54,609 nt of DNA, taken from the NCBI GenBank assembly GCA_002418285.1, contig DIDT01000013.1:1-54609 (forward strand), in the 5' to 3' direction. Shown here in pieces: positions 1 through 8,227 of the stretch (position 1 is its first letter; each line of letters starts with the position of its first letter). This DNA is from Phycisphaerales bacterium UBA5793 (GTDB lineage: Bacteria; Planctomycetota; Phycisphaerae; Phycisphaerales; UBA5793). The position numbers and the translations under genes are program-made. A model generated the notes under the pieces. The model was not told where the DNA came from. It did no database searches and worked only from the letters and a program-made list of their open reading frames with translations.

Positions 1-1
1 C

Positions 2-133
2 AACCAGAACGGCGTCGCGACGCTCACACGCTTCGTCCCGATCGGCACCCGCAACCTCGGCGATGTGCTCATCCAGGCCGTGCAACAGAATGGGTGCAGG
101 ATCAGCCAGTTGGTGGTGGAGCGGTTTGAGTGA
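2..133 (+). CDS. C-terminal fragment of an unidentified protein
   Basis: An open frame enters from the left edge and stops at TGA 131-133, giving 43 residues that end in QLVVERFE. The frame has the local codon bias (G/C third positions), so it is probably the true 3' end of a gene. The tail has a helix-then-strand look, but nothing in it identifies a family. The start lies outside the window. Confidence 0.5.
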   Translation, partial: NQNGVATLTRFVPIGTRNLGDVLIQAVQQNGCRISQLVVERFE

Positions 134-142
134 GTGGAGTCA

Positions 143-169
143 GGCACTTGGCACTTGGCACTTGGCACC
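143..169. repeat. short tandem heptamer GGCACTT x3
   Basis: Three perfect tandem copies of GGCACTT followed by GGCACC lie just after the stop of the first gene. There is no coding context. This is probably a simple-sequence spacer; a role in termination or instability cannot be judged. Confidence 0.6.
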
Positions 170-215
170 AGGGGTTGGGGGAAAATGGCGCGAGGGGCGG
201 TGGTTGCACAGCGCC

Positions 216-235
216 GTCCGCATGGCGGACCCTAC
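216..235 (+). repeat. dispersed palindromic repeat, copy 1
   Basis: GTCCGCATGGCGGACCCTAC, one of four copies in the window of a 22-nt element with core GGTCCGCAYGGCGGACC. The arms GTCCGC and GCGGAC pair around a three-base loop. It lies in the spacer between the first fragment and the convergent end of the threonine aldolase gene. This copy is diverged at its first base. Confidence 0.7.
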
Positions 236-307
236 AAAACCGGGCAGCAGGCGTCAGGCCTTCGCGGTTGGCGCCGGGTGCGTCGGGTGCTGACGTCACC
301 TGCGGGA

Positions 308-1348
308 CTACGCCGAGACGATCTGACTGAGGATGTGCGCGGCTTGCTCGCACTGGCCGGCTGAGACGTCGGGGTGCGTCACGGCGCGGATGGTTCGCGG
401 GCCGAAGGCGAAGATCAGTACGCCTTGCTCTCTGGCTCGATTCACAACGGTGGCGGCGTCCGGGGCGTCCTGCGCCAGGTCGAACACGAGGATGTTGGTC
501 TGCACGGACTGCGGATCGAGAATGATGCGCGGATTCCGTGCGAGGATGTCTCCAATCTTGCGCGCGTTGTCGTGATCTTCGACGAGACGAGACATGTTGT
601 GATCGAGCGCGTGGAGGGCCGCGGCGGCGAAGCTGCCGACCTGACGCATCGCGCCGCCGGCCATGCGCCGATAGCGGATGGCGGCAGTGATCAACGCCTG
701 CGAACCGGCGAGCGCGGAGCCGCCGGGCGCACCGAGCCCCTTTGAAAACGCGACGGACACCAGATCGAAGGGCGCGGCCAACTCGGCGGGGGACCGTCCG
801 CTCGCCGTGGCGGCGTTCCAGAGTCGCGCGCCGTCGAGAAAAGAAGCAATTTGGCTGTCGCGGGCGAGCTGGCAGATCTGAACGATGATCGATTGGGGAA
901 CGACCACGCCTCCGGCGCGATTGTGGGTGTTCTCGATTTCAACCAGTGTGGTCGGTGGGTAGACGACGTGACCGCGCGGTTTGCACGCGGCTTGGAACTC
1001 CTCGGCGGAGAACACGCCGCGCGAGCCGATCTCGGTGAACTGGACGCCTGCGTTTGCCGCCGAGGCACCGGATTCATGCCAGACGGCATGCGACTGGCGG
1101 CTGACGATGACATCGTCGCCGGGCCGGGTCAGGACTCGCAGGGTGACCTGATTGGCCATGGTGCCGGTCGGCAGCCAGAGAGCCGCTTCCTTGCCGAGCA
1201 GCTGGGCGAGTCGGTGCTGGAGTGCGTTGATCGTGGGATCTTCGCCGAACTGATCGTCGCCAACTTCTGCGGCCGCCATCGCGGCGCGCATGTCGGCGGA
1301 GGGGCGCGTGACGGTATCGGATCGCAGGTCGATTGGTTGGGTGTTCAT
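308..1348 (-). CDS. ltaE: low-specificity L-threonine aldolase
   Basis: A 346-residue fold-type I PLP enzyme that cleaves L-threonine or L-allo-threonine to glycine and acetaldehyde in the cytoplasm. It opens with the family signature IDLRSDTVTRP (residues 6-16). It continues with GDDQFGEDPT, the substrate-site stretch DGARLWNA (172-179) and the PLP lysine K203 in FSKGLGAPGGS. Length matches the family (about 340-350). The ATG at 1346-1348 has no Shine-Dalgarno; a TACGCT hexamer lies 9 nt upstream, so the transcript may be leaderless. It is divergent from the aminopeptidase gene. The assignment to the LtaE/GLY1 family is strong. The stereo-preference cannot be read from sequence. Confidence 0.93.
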   Translation of the reverse strand: MNTQPIDLRSDTVTRPSADMRAAMAAAEVGDDQFGEDPTINALQHRLAQLLGKEAALWLPTGTMANQVTLRVLTRPGDDVIVSRQSHAVWHESGASAANAGVQFTEIGSRGVFSAEEFQAACKPRGHVVYPPTTLVEIENTHNRAGGVVVPQSIIVQICQLARDSQIASFLDGARLWNAATASGRSPAELAAPFDLVSVAFSKGLGAPGGSALAGSQALITAAIRYRRMAGGAMRQVGSFAAAALHALDHNMSRLVEDHDNARKIGDILARNPRIILDPQSVQTNILVFDLAQDAPDAATVVNRAREQGVLIFAFGPRTIRAVTHPDVSAGQCEQAAHILSQIVSA

Positions 1349-1357
1349 CGCAGCAGG

Positions 1358-1529
1358 AGCGTATCAGTTCGGGGCGGGCAAGTCTGATGAGCCAGATGCT
1401 GCGTGGCACCCCCGGCGACTAGGGGGGCGGTTGCACTCGCGCGACCCGCACGGTGGACTCTACGGTGATGGCGGCGGGCGCCGCTCGTCGATGCGAGGGC
1501 GCGGCGGGTCGGGGGCGGGTCGCTACACT
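1358..1529. promoter_or_regulatory. divergent promoter region, putative leaderless starts
   Basis: Between the divergent aldolase and aminopeptidase genes, a -10-like TACGCT (minus strand, 1363-1358) sits 9 nt from the aldolase ATG. A -10-like TACACT (1524-1529) sits 8 nt from the aminopeptidase ATG. Neither gene has a recognisable Shine-Dalgarno. Good -35 hexamers are not apparent, so this is suggestive only. Confidence 0.35.
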
Positions 1530-1537
1530 TTGCCCCC

Positions 1538-2719
1538 ATGACGGACGCTCGGACACGGCGGCAACATCTTCGATGGGCTCTGGAACTCACCAGCATTCCT
1601 ACGGCGGCGGCGCGGGAGCATCGCGTGGTGGCGTGGGTCAACGAGTGGCTCCGGACGCGGCAGAACCTGACGCTGCGGCGCGACAAGGTCGGCAACATGC
1701 TCATCAGCCGCAAGGGGGCGAAGCGCGGCGGGCGGCCGGTACTGCTGACCGCGCATCTCGATCACCCGGCGTTTGTCATCAAGAAGGTGTGCGACAGGCG
1801 GCATCTCGAAGCAGAGTTTCGCGGAGGCGTGCGGCCGCCTTATTTTGCCAAGGGCAAGGTCGTGGTTTATGACGCCGACGACAGGGCCCATCGCGGCACG
1901 ATCGTCGAGCACGGCAAGGGGAAGATCTTTGACGAGGTGGTCATCCGGCTGAGCCAGGCGACGGATGCGATTGCCGTGGACACGATTGCGACGTGGGACC
2001 TGAAGGCGGCGCGGGTGCGAAAGGGGCTGATTGAGGCTCCGGCGTGCGACGACCTGGCGGGGGTGGCGGCGGCACTGTCGGCGATGGATGTGCTGCGGGG
2101 CAGTCGCGGCGCGGGTGATGTGCGGGTGCTGCTGACGCGGTCAGAGGAGATCGGGTTTATCGGAGCGATTGCGGCGAGCCAGACGGGGCTGATCCCCAGG
2201 CGGGCGAAGGTAATCGCGCTGGAGAACTCCCGAAGCTTTGCGGAGAGCCCGATCGGAGGGGGGCCGATTGTGCGGGTGGGGGATCGGATCAGCATTTTTC
2301 ACCACGGGCTGGCGTTCGAGGTGAGCAAGATCGCGATGAAGATGGAGGAGAGCCGCAAGGGATTCAAGTGGCAGCGGAAGCTGATGCCGGGCGGGGCGTG
2401 CGAAGCGACGACGTTTCAGGCCTTTGGGTATGAGGCGATCTGCCTGTGCCTGCCGCTGGGGAATTACCACAACATGGCGAATCTGGCGGAGGTGATCGAG
2501 GGGAAAAAAGGGGCGAAAGCGACGATCGCAGCCGAGTTTGTGAGCGTAGAGGATTATCATGGCCTCGTTGATCTGCTGGTCGAGTGCGGCAGAACGCTCT
2601 CGCGGCCGGGCGAGCAGGGCGACCGGAAGACGGACGGAGCGGCGGCGATCCGGGGAATGATGGAAAAGATTGAGCAGACCAAGGGTTATGTACTCCATGA
2701 GAGTGCGGCCCGCATGTAG
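1538..2719 (+). CDS. M42-like zinc aminopeptidase
   Basis: A 393-residue co-catalytic metallopeptidase of the M42/M20 clan (glutamyl aminopeptidase/endoglucanase-M type). Expected metal ligands can be followed in order: H and D in LLTAHLDHP (about residue 70), D in ACDDLAGVAAAL (about 170), the Glu pair in TRSEEIGFIGA, an acidic residue in IALENSRSF (Glu where many members have Asp), and H in GNYHNMANLAEVIE. It is predicted cytoplasmic, trimming N-terminal residues from peptides. Length is slightly above the usual 340-370. It sits alone, divergent from the threonine aldolase gene. Family placement is good; substrate preference is unknown. Confidence 0.82.
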   Translation: MTDARTRRQHLRWALELTSIPTAAAREHRVVAWVNEWLRTRQNLTLRRDKVGNMLISRKGAKRGGRPVLLTAHLDHPAFVIKKVCDRRHLEAEFRGGVRPPYFAKGKVVVYDADDRAHRGTIVEHGKGKIFDEVVIRLSQATDAIAVDTIATWDLKAARVRKGLIEAPACDDLAGVAAALSAMDVLRGSRGAGDVRVLLTRSEEIGFIGAIAASQTGLIPRRAKVIALENSRSFAESPIGGGPIVRVGDRISIFHHGLAFEVSKIAMKMEESRKGFKWQRKLMPGGACEATTFQAFGYEAICLCLPLGNYHNMANLAEVIEGKKGAKATIAAEFVSVEDYHGLVDLLVECGRTLSRPGEQGDRKTDGAAAIRGMMEKIEQTKGYVLHESAARM

Positions 2720-2827
2720 ATCGGGGCAGTATGCTGGAACCGGGGTGCCGGTGCCGAGCGTATAGAACAACCGTGGTTGCGTGGATCGGACGCGGCCGAT
2801 TGCCGATGTTTTCAGGGTCGGGTTTCC

Positions 2828-4180
2828 ATGAAGAAGCCCGAAACCGACCCGAATGGACGGGTCAAGCGTACGAGCGAGCGGATGAGCCAAAGCCAGACCC
2901 AGCCAACTATGACCGATAAGGACCCCAGCGCGTCTACGAATGTCGACACGCTGCTCGGACGGATCGTCGTCGAGCAGGGGCTGGCGACGAGCCAGGAAGT
3001 GGCGCACTGCTTTGAGGTCCAGCGGCAGACGGCGGCGGACTCCAAGGAAGCGTCGCTGGCGGACCTGCTGCTCTCGAACAACTACGTCACCCATCGCCAG
3101 CTCGACCGCCTTCGCCGCGAGGTTGAGGCACAGAAGTCGACGCAGCAGATCCCGGGCTACTCGATCAAGAAGAAGCTGGGCGCGGGGGCGATGGCGAGCG
3201 TGTACCTCGCGCGGCAGATCAGCCTGGATCGCATGGTGGCGATCAAGGTGCTGCCCAAGAAGTACAACAGCAATGTCAACTTCATCGACCGCTTCTACAA
3301 AGAAGGTCGCGCTGCGGCGAAGCTGAACCACCCGAACATCGTGCAGGCGTATGACGTCGGCAAGGCGGGCGAGTTTCACTACTTCGTGATGGAGTATGTT
3401 GAAGGCGGCACGGTCTACGACATTCTCACCAAGAAGGGTCGCATCGCGGAGAAGGACGCCATCGACATCATTATCCAGATCGCCGATGCGCTGCACCACG
3501 CGCATGAGAAGGGGTTTGTCCACCGCGACGTGAAGCCCAAGAACATCATGTTCACCAAAGAGGGCGTGGCGAAACTGGCGGACATGGGTCTGGCGCGTGC
3601 GGTGTCGGACATCGAAGCGGCCAAGGAAGAAGAAGGTCGCGCCTTCGGCACGCCGTACTACATCAGCCCGGAACAGATCCGCGGCGAGGTGAACATCGGC
3701 GCGCAGGCGGATATCTACTCGCTGGGCGCGATGTTCTACCACATGGTGACGGGGCAGGTGCCCTTTGACGGGGAGAACCCGACGGCGGTGATGCACAAGC
3801 ACCTTAAGGCCGATCTCACGCCTCCTGATCACGTGAATCCGAAACTCTCGGCGGGGGTCGCGGAAGTGATCGAGATGATGATGGCCAAGAGCCGGCGCGA
3901 GCGGTATCACAACTGCCGCGACCTGATGGAAGACCTGCGACTGGTGGCGTCGGGGGCCAAGCCTCGACTGGCGCACAAGGAGATGGATCTTTCGGGCTTG
4001 ACGGGCGGGACGATGATCGCGCCCGAGCAACTGGAAGATTCGGGCGCGATGCCGGCCATGCAGCCGGCCGCCGACTACGGCTCACCCTTCAACCACCCCG
4101 CGGTGATGCTGCTGCTGATCCTGCTGGGGGTGAGTCTGCTGGGCAACATCATTATGCTTTTTGTGAGCATGACGCGCTGA
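2828..4180 (+). CDS. membrane-anchored Ser/Thr protein kinase with GspE-N-like domain
   Basis: A 450-residue Hanks-type kinase counted from the ATG at 2828, preferred over an upstream in-frame TTG at 2777 and later ATGs at 2882 and 2909. Residues 40-100 form a helical region with LGRIVVEQGLAT, reminiscent of the N-domain of type II secretion ATPases. The kinase domain spans about 111-373, with glycine loop LGAGAMASVYLA, Lys140 in VAIKVLP, catalytic HRDVKPKN (Asp234), and DMG instead of DFG (Asp252 in LADMGLAR). It is followed by GTPYYISPEQ. One transmembrane helix (424-446) ends the protein with only a few residues beyond, so the kinase faces the cytoplasm. The gene is monocistronic. Targets are unknown. 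Confidence 0.88.
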   Translation: MKKPETDPNGRVKRTSERMSQSQTQPTMTDKDPSASTNVDTLLGRIVVEQGLATSQEVAHCFEVQRQTAADSKEASLADLLLSNNYVTHRQLDRLRREVEAQKSTQQIPGYSIKKKLGAGAMASVYLARQISLDRMVAIKVLPKKYNSNVNFIDRFYKEGRAAAKLNHPNIVQAYDVGKAGEFHYFVMEYVEGGTVYDILTKKGRIAEKDAIDIIIQIADALHHAHEKGFVHRDVKPKNIMFTKEGVAKLADMGLARAVSDIEAAKEEEGRAFGTPYYISPEQIRGEVNIGAQADIYSLGAMFYHMVTGQVPFDGENPTAVMHKHLKADLTPPDHVNPKLSAGVAEVIEMMMAKSRRERYHNCRDLMEDLRLVASGAKPRLAHKEMDLSGLTGGTMIAPEQLEDSGAMPAMQPAADYGSPFNHPAVMLLLILLGVSLLGNIIMLFVSMTR

Positions 4181-4289
4181 TTGCGCCCACCCCTGTTCAG
4201 GAACTCCCCACCGTTTTTCTGGCCAACGGAACATTCGCCGCGGTGCGTTCGGTCGGCTGTGGTAGACTGTGTGCATGGGAGGCGCGAAC

Positions 4290-4688
4290 ATGCTTCGAAG
4301 CCAGAGCAGTATGAGGGCGATGGTGATTGCGACCGCGTGTGCGAGTTCGCCGTGCGTGGCGCAGGTTGATCTGACGATCCGGATCGAGGGCGACTGCCCC
4401 GGGCGCATCACGATGACGTGGGAGGGCGCGACGCCCGACCGCTACGCCGGATTGTGTTTTTCTCAGTCGCTGGGTCAGGTGACGTTGCCCGACCCGCTCT
4501 GCGCCGGGACGGTGCTTGGGCTGGGAACGCGAGGATTGCGATTGCTGCGCTGGTTCGAGGTCGGGCCGGAAGGGATGGGTGAGACGACGGGGCGGGCCGC
4601 GCCGCTGGCGTGCGGGGGGTATCTGCAGATGCTCGTCAACGGGTATCCGCGCTGCCAGACGAGTAACGTGGTGCAATTGCCGGAGTAA
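4290..4688 (+). CDS. small secreted protein, unknown function
   Basis: A 132-residue protein. The ATG at 4290 is chosen because GGGAGG at 4277-4282 lies 7 nt before it; in-frame ATGs further upstream lack this. The N-terminus (MLRSQSSMRAMVIATACA...CVAQ) looks like a signal peptide cut after about residue 25. The mature part has five cysteines beyond the signal (CPGR, GLCFS, PLCAG, LACGG, RCQTS) and strand-like stretches (RITMTWEGATP, LRLLRWFEVGP). It is not recognised as a named family. An exported, possibly disulfide-stabilised beta domain is plausible. Confidence 0.68.
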   Translation: MLRSQSSMRAMVIATACASSPCVAQVDLTIRIEGDCPGRITMTWEGATPDRYAGLCFSQSLGQVTLPDPLCAGTVLGLGTRGLRLLRWFEVGPEGMGETTGRAAPLACGGYLQMLVNGYPRCQTSNVVQLPE

Positions 4689-4858
4689 GACTCCGAATCA
4701 TACCAGCCGATCGTTTCGTTTGGTTGTTATCTCGCAGGCGGCTGGTGGTGGTGCCTTTGGGGGAGAAGGCCTACACTCGGGGCTGTCGTCATTTTGAAGT
4801 GCTGGAACCCATCCACCCGCCCGCTGGTACACAGCGTGGCGGCCTTTTGTACGCCATC

Positions 4859-6394
4859 ATGAGTTCTTCGACGTTTCAACCTGAATCTCCGATGCTGGAA
4901 ACGCCGGCGGTGTCGCCGCTGCGCGAGTTGTTTGCCATTGCCTGGCCGACCGTGCTGACGATGGCCAGTTACACGACGATGCAGTTCATCGACGCGGCGA
5001 TGGTCAGCCGGCTTGGTCCGGTGCAACTGGCCGGGCAGGGCAACGGCGGGCTGATCGTGTTTGTGCCACTGTCGTTCCTGATGGGTGTGCTGACGATGGT
5101 GAACACGTACGTCAGCCAGAACCTCGGAGCCGAGCGGCCGCGCGAGGCGCCGCGCTACGCGTGGGCGGCGGTGTGGATGAGCCTGCTGGGGTGGTTGCTC
5201 ATGATCCCCTACGGGCTGTCGCTGCGCGCCATCTTCACACAGGCGGGACACTCACCGGAACTCATCGGGTACGAAACGGCGTACGGTCAGATCCTGGCGG
5301 TTGGTTGCTTTCTTACGCTGGCCAGTCGCGGGATCAGTCACTTCTTCTATGGCCTGCACCGACCCAAGGTGATCTTCGTCGCCACGGTGGCGGGCAACCT
5401 GACCAACATCTTTGGCAACTGGGTGCTGATCTTCGGCCACCTCGGCGCGCCAGCGCTTGGGATCGAAGGGGCGGCGATTGCCACGGTGACGGGCACGGCG
5501 ATCGAGTTGATCGTCCCGCTGGCGCTGTTTCTCGGGCCGAAATTGAACGCCGAGCTGGGCACGCGTGCTGCGTGGAAGCCGAACCTGAAGACGATGCGTG
5601 AACTGTGGCGCGTCGGCTGGCCGCGCAGTTTGACGTTCGGCAACGAGATGGTGTGCTGGGCGATCTTCATGACGTACCTGATCGGGACGTTCGGCGAGGC
5701 GCACAACACGGCCGGATGGATCGTGCTGCGCTACATGCACTTGAGTTTCATGCCTGCCGTGGGCATCTCGGTGGCGGTGACGGCGCTGGTCGGGCGGTAC
5801 ATCGGGGCCGGCAAGCCGGATATCGCCAACCACCGCGCGTGGCTGGGGGTGCGCGTGTCCATGGGCTACATGGGTTTGTGCGCGCTGATGTTCGTGCTGT
5901 TCCGTGTGCCGCTGGCGGATGTGCTCATCAAGCAGGACGATCCGGCGGCGGAGGAGATCCTGTCGATTGCGTCGCAACTTCTGATCTGCGCTGCGGTGTT
6001 CCAGTTGTTTGACGCGATGGCGATCACACTGTCGGGCGCCCTGAGCGGAGCAGGCGATACGGTGTGGACGGGCATCGTGACGATGTTCACGTCGTGGTCG
6101 TTCATTGTCGGCGGCGGCTTTGCGCTCGTGCACTGGGCGCCGCAGCTGCAATCGCTCGGGCCTTGGCTTGGCGCATCCGTGTACATCATTCTGCTCGGCG
6201 TGGCGTTTGTCTGGCGATGGAACAGCGGGTACTGGCGGACGATCAAGCTGCTCGACCACGGCACGGCCGATTCGGTTGTTGCAGATGTTGACCCGGCGAG
6301 TGGGCCGCTGGCGGATCGAGTCATGACCTCGTCCGCGGCGATCGCGGGCGATGAAGACGTGGAACCTGAGCCGGTAACCGCAGGCGCGCCATGA
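4859..6394 (+). CDS. MATE family multidrug efflux transporter
   Basis: A 511-residue polytopic inner-membrane protein of the MATE family (NorM/DinF type), which exports organic cations or drugs using Na+ or H+ gradients. The ATG at 4859 precedes MSSSTFQPESP. The first MATE repeat then starts with LRELFAIAWPTVLTMASYT and the conserved FIDAAMVSRLGPVQLAGQG. A second repeat begins near residue 235 (MRELWRVGWPRSLTFGNEM). About 12 hydrophobic segments are visible, with a polar 50-residue cytoplasmic tail. The stop codon overlaps the mutY start (ATGA), so the two are probably co-transcribed. The substrate is not predictable. Confidence 0.9.
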   Translation: MSSSTFQPESPMLETPAVSPLRELFAIAWPTVLTMASYTTMQFIDAAMVSRLGPVQLAGQGNGGLIVFVPLSFLMGVLTMVNTYVSQNLGAERPREAPRYAWAAVWMSLLGWLLMIPYGLSLRAIFTQAGHSPELIGYETAYGQILAVGCFLTLASRGISHFFYGLHRPKVIFVATVAGNLTNIFGNWVLIFGHLGAPALGIEGAAIATVTGTAIELIVPLALFLGPKLNAELGTRAAWKPNLKTMRELWRVGWPRSLTFGNEMVCWAIFMTYLIGTFGEAHNTAGWIVLRYMHLSFMPAVGISVAVTALVGRYIGAGKPDIANHRAWLGVRVSMGYMGLCALMFVLFRVPLADVLIKQDDPAAEEILSIASQLLICAAVFQLFDAMAITLSGALSGAGDTVWTGIVTMFTSWSFIVGGGFALVHWAPQLQSLGPWLGASVYIILLGVAFVWRWNSGYWRTIKLLDHGTADSVVADVDPASGPLADRVMTSSAAIAGDEDVEPEPVTAGAP

Positions 6395-7482
6395 TGGAAT
6401 TGGATGGCCGCAAGGCGAAGCGCATTGCCGTGGCGATGGAGCGGTGGTTCGCTGCGCACCAGCGGGATCTGCCGTGGCGTCGCCGCACGCGCAGCGCGGC
6501 GCAGCGTGCGTATCGGTGTCTTGTGGCGGAGTACATGCTGCACCAGACGCAGGTGGCTCGGGTGCTCGAGTTTTTCGATCGGTTCATTGCGCGGTTTCCG
6601 GATGTGCGGTCTTTGGCCGAAGCGCCCGAGCAGGAAGTGCTCGCGCTCTGGCAGGGTCTCGGGTACTACCGGCGTGCGCGGAACCTGCAGGCTGCGGCGC
6701 AGATGATTGTGAGCGAGTTTGGCGGGTGCGTGCCGCGCGACGTGGAGTCGTTGTTGAAACTGCCGGGCGTGGGGCGTTACACCGCCGGGGCGATCGCGTC
6801 GATCGCGTATGGGCAGCATGCGCCGATCGTGGATGGCAATGTGCAGCGCGTCGCAGCGCGATGGCTTGAACTGGGTGATGCACTGTCGCCGCGCGAACTC
6901 GAGCAATCCGTGTGGCGCGCGGCGGAGGCGCTGGTTGCAGCGTCGGATGTGCCCGGCGATTTCAACCAGGCGATGATGGAACTGGGTTCGACGGTGTGCC
7001 TGCCGCGCGGGGCGAAGTGTGATGCGTGCCCGGCGGCAAAGTGGTGCGCGGCGCGAGCCAGTGATCGCGTCGAGATGTATCCGCCCGTGAAGCAGCGCAG
7101 CGAGACACGGACGATCCATGCGACATCGATTCTGATTGAGCGCGGCGGAAAGGTGCTGCTGTGCCAACGTCCCGAGAAGGGGCTGTGGGCAAACATGTGG
7201 CAGTGCCCGACGGTGGAAACGGATGAAAACGCCGAGACGCAGGCGCTGGTCGATTGCATTCAGCGCGAGCACGGATTGTCAGTCGCGCTGGATGGCGTGA
7301 TTGGCGCCTTCGCGCACCAGACGAGTCATCGGCTCGTGATGTTCGAGGTGCGGCGTGCGACCGCAGTGCACGGCCGGGTGCGCAACGCGCGCTGGGTGGC
7401 GCGCGAGGAGATTGGCACGTACCCGATCTCCAATGCGCAGAAGCGGGTTCTGGAGATGCGAAGCGGAGCTCTCAGGTCCTGA
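6391..7482 (+). CDS. mutY: A/G-specific adenine DNA glycosylase MutY
   Basis: A 363-residue base-excision repair enzyme that removes adenine mispaired with 8-oxoguanine. The HhH-GPD domain (about 10-220) shows catalytic Glu47 in AEYMLHQTQV, hairpin LPGVGRYTAGAI (124-135), and Asp148 in VDGNVQRV. The [4Fe-4S] ligands Cys203, Cys210, Cys213 and Cys219 have the canonical C-x6-C-x2-C-x5-C spacing. A C-terminal NUDIX-like 8-oxoG recognition domain follows (240-355, starting HATSILIERGGKVLL). The length is typical. The start overlaps the MATE stop by 4 nt; an alternative ATG is the next codon. The gene is convergent with ndk. Confidence 0.95.
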   Translation: MMELDGRKAKRIAVAMERWFAAHQRDLPWRRRTRSAAQRAYRCLVAEYMLHQTQVARVLEFFDRFIARFPDVRSLAEAPEQEVLALWQGLGYYRRARNLQAAAQMIVSEFGGCVPRDVESLLKLPGVGRYTAGAIASIAYGQHAPIVDGNVQRVAARWLELGDALSPRELEQSVWRAAEALVAASDVPGDFNQAMMELGSTVCLPRGAKCDACPAAKWCAARASDRVEMYPPVKQRSETRTIHATSILIERGGKVLLCQRPEKGLWANMWQCPTVETDENAETQALVDCIQREHGLSVALDGVIGAFAHQTSHRLVMFEVRRATAVHGRVRNARWVAREEIGTYPISNAQKRVLEMRSGALRS

Positions 7483-7495
7483 TCAGGCCTGCTGC

Positions 7496-7966
7496 TTATT
7501 CCGCCTTGCCGCCGCTCAGGTCGTAGACCCAGGGTTCGCTGGCGCGCTTCCAGTCCTGCACTTCGCCGGTGCCGAAGAAGAGGGCGAGTTCGCGCTCGGC
7601 CGCTTCTGGGCTGTCGGAGCCGTGAATGAGGTTGAAGGAGTTGGAGACGCCGAAGTCGCCGCGGATGGTGCCGGGCTCGGCCTTGGAGCCAAAGGTGGCG
7701 CCCATCATCTTGCGGCACATGGCGATGGCGCCTACGCCGCGCACGGCGAGGACGAGCACGGGCGAAGAGGTCATGAAGCGCACGAGGCCCTCGTAGAAAC
7801 CCTTACCAACGTGGTCCTTGTAATGCTGGGCGGCGAGTTCCGGGGAGATCTTCATCATCCGGGCGCCGACGATCTGCAGACCTTTGTCCTCGAAGCGGGT
7901 GATGATGCGACCCATCAGGCCGCGCTGCACGGCGTCGGGCTTGAGAATGATCAGTGAGGTTTCCAT
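7496..7966 (-). CDS. ndk: nucleoside diphosphate kinase
   Basis: A 156-residue enzyme that transfers the gamma-phosphate of ATP to NDPs through a phosphohistidine. The N-terminus METSLIILKPDAVQRGLMG is the family signature. The active-site histidine is His115 in NLIHGSDS, preceded by GTIRGDFG and followed by the E of the SPEAAERE helix. The protein is slightly longer than the usual 140-150 because of a C-terminal tail (WVYDLSGGKAE). It is transcribed alone, ending 13 nt from the convergent mutY stop. Confidence 0.96.
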   Translation of the reverse strand: METSLIILKPDAVQRGLMGRIITRFEDKGLQIVGARMMKISPELAAQHYKDHVGKGFYEGLVRFMTSSPVLVLAVRGVGAIAMCRKMMGATFGSKAEPGTIRGDFGVSNSFNLIHGSDSPEAAERELALFFGTGEVQDWKRASEPWVYDLSGGKAE

Positions 7967-8227
7967 AGCGAGTCTCTTATTGTTTCAAGTTGGCAGTGAC
8001 AGACGCAGAACAAAACCGCGGCTACCGATATTACGAACTCCACAGTAGCGGCGGGTCGATTCGGTCGCCACTACCTGATTTACCGCATTCCGCGGTGGAT
8101 TGCGGCGGTTCCACCGGGATCGCGCCGTCGTGCGGGCGGATTTGTCGACGCGCCGACGCGATACACGGACTATCGTTGTATTGCTGAAGAAGACCTCACC
8201 AACTCAGTCCGTTCGGGGGTTCGCGCC

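Noticed and set aside
143..169. CRISPR-like array of short repeats
   Set aside because: The units are tandem heptamers without spacers, and no cas genes are in the window.
2141..4030. A 629-codon minus-strand open frame
   Set aside because: It spans the kinase gene and part of the aminopeptidase gene in antisense. Composition (H/R/L-rich) is typical of a shadow frame.
7990..8187. Small 65-codon frame between ndk and the AsmA-like gene
   Set aside because: Codon composition is unlike the neighbours, no ribosome site is present and the product has no recognisable feature.
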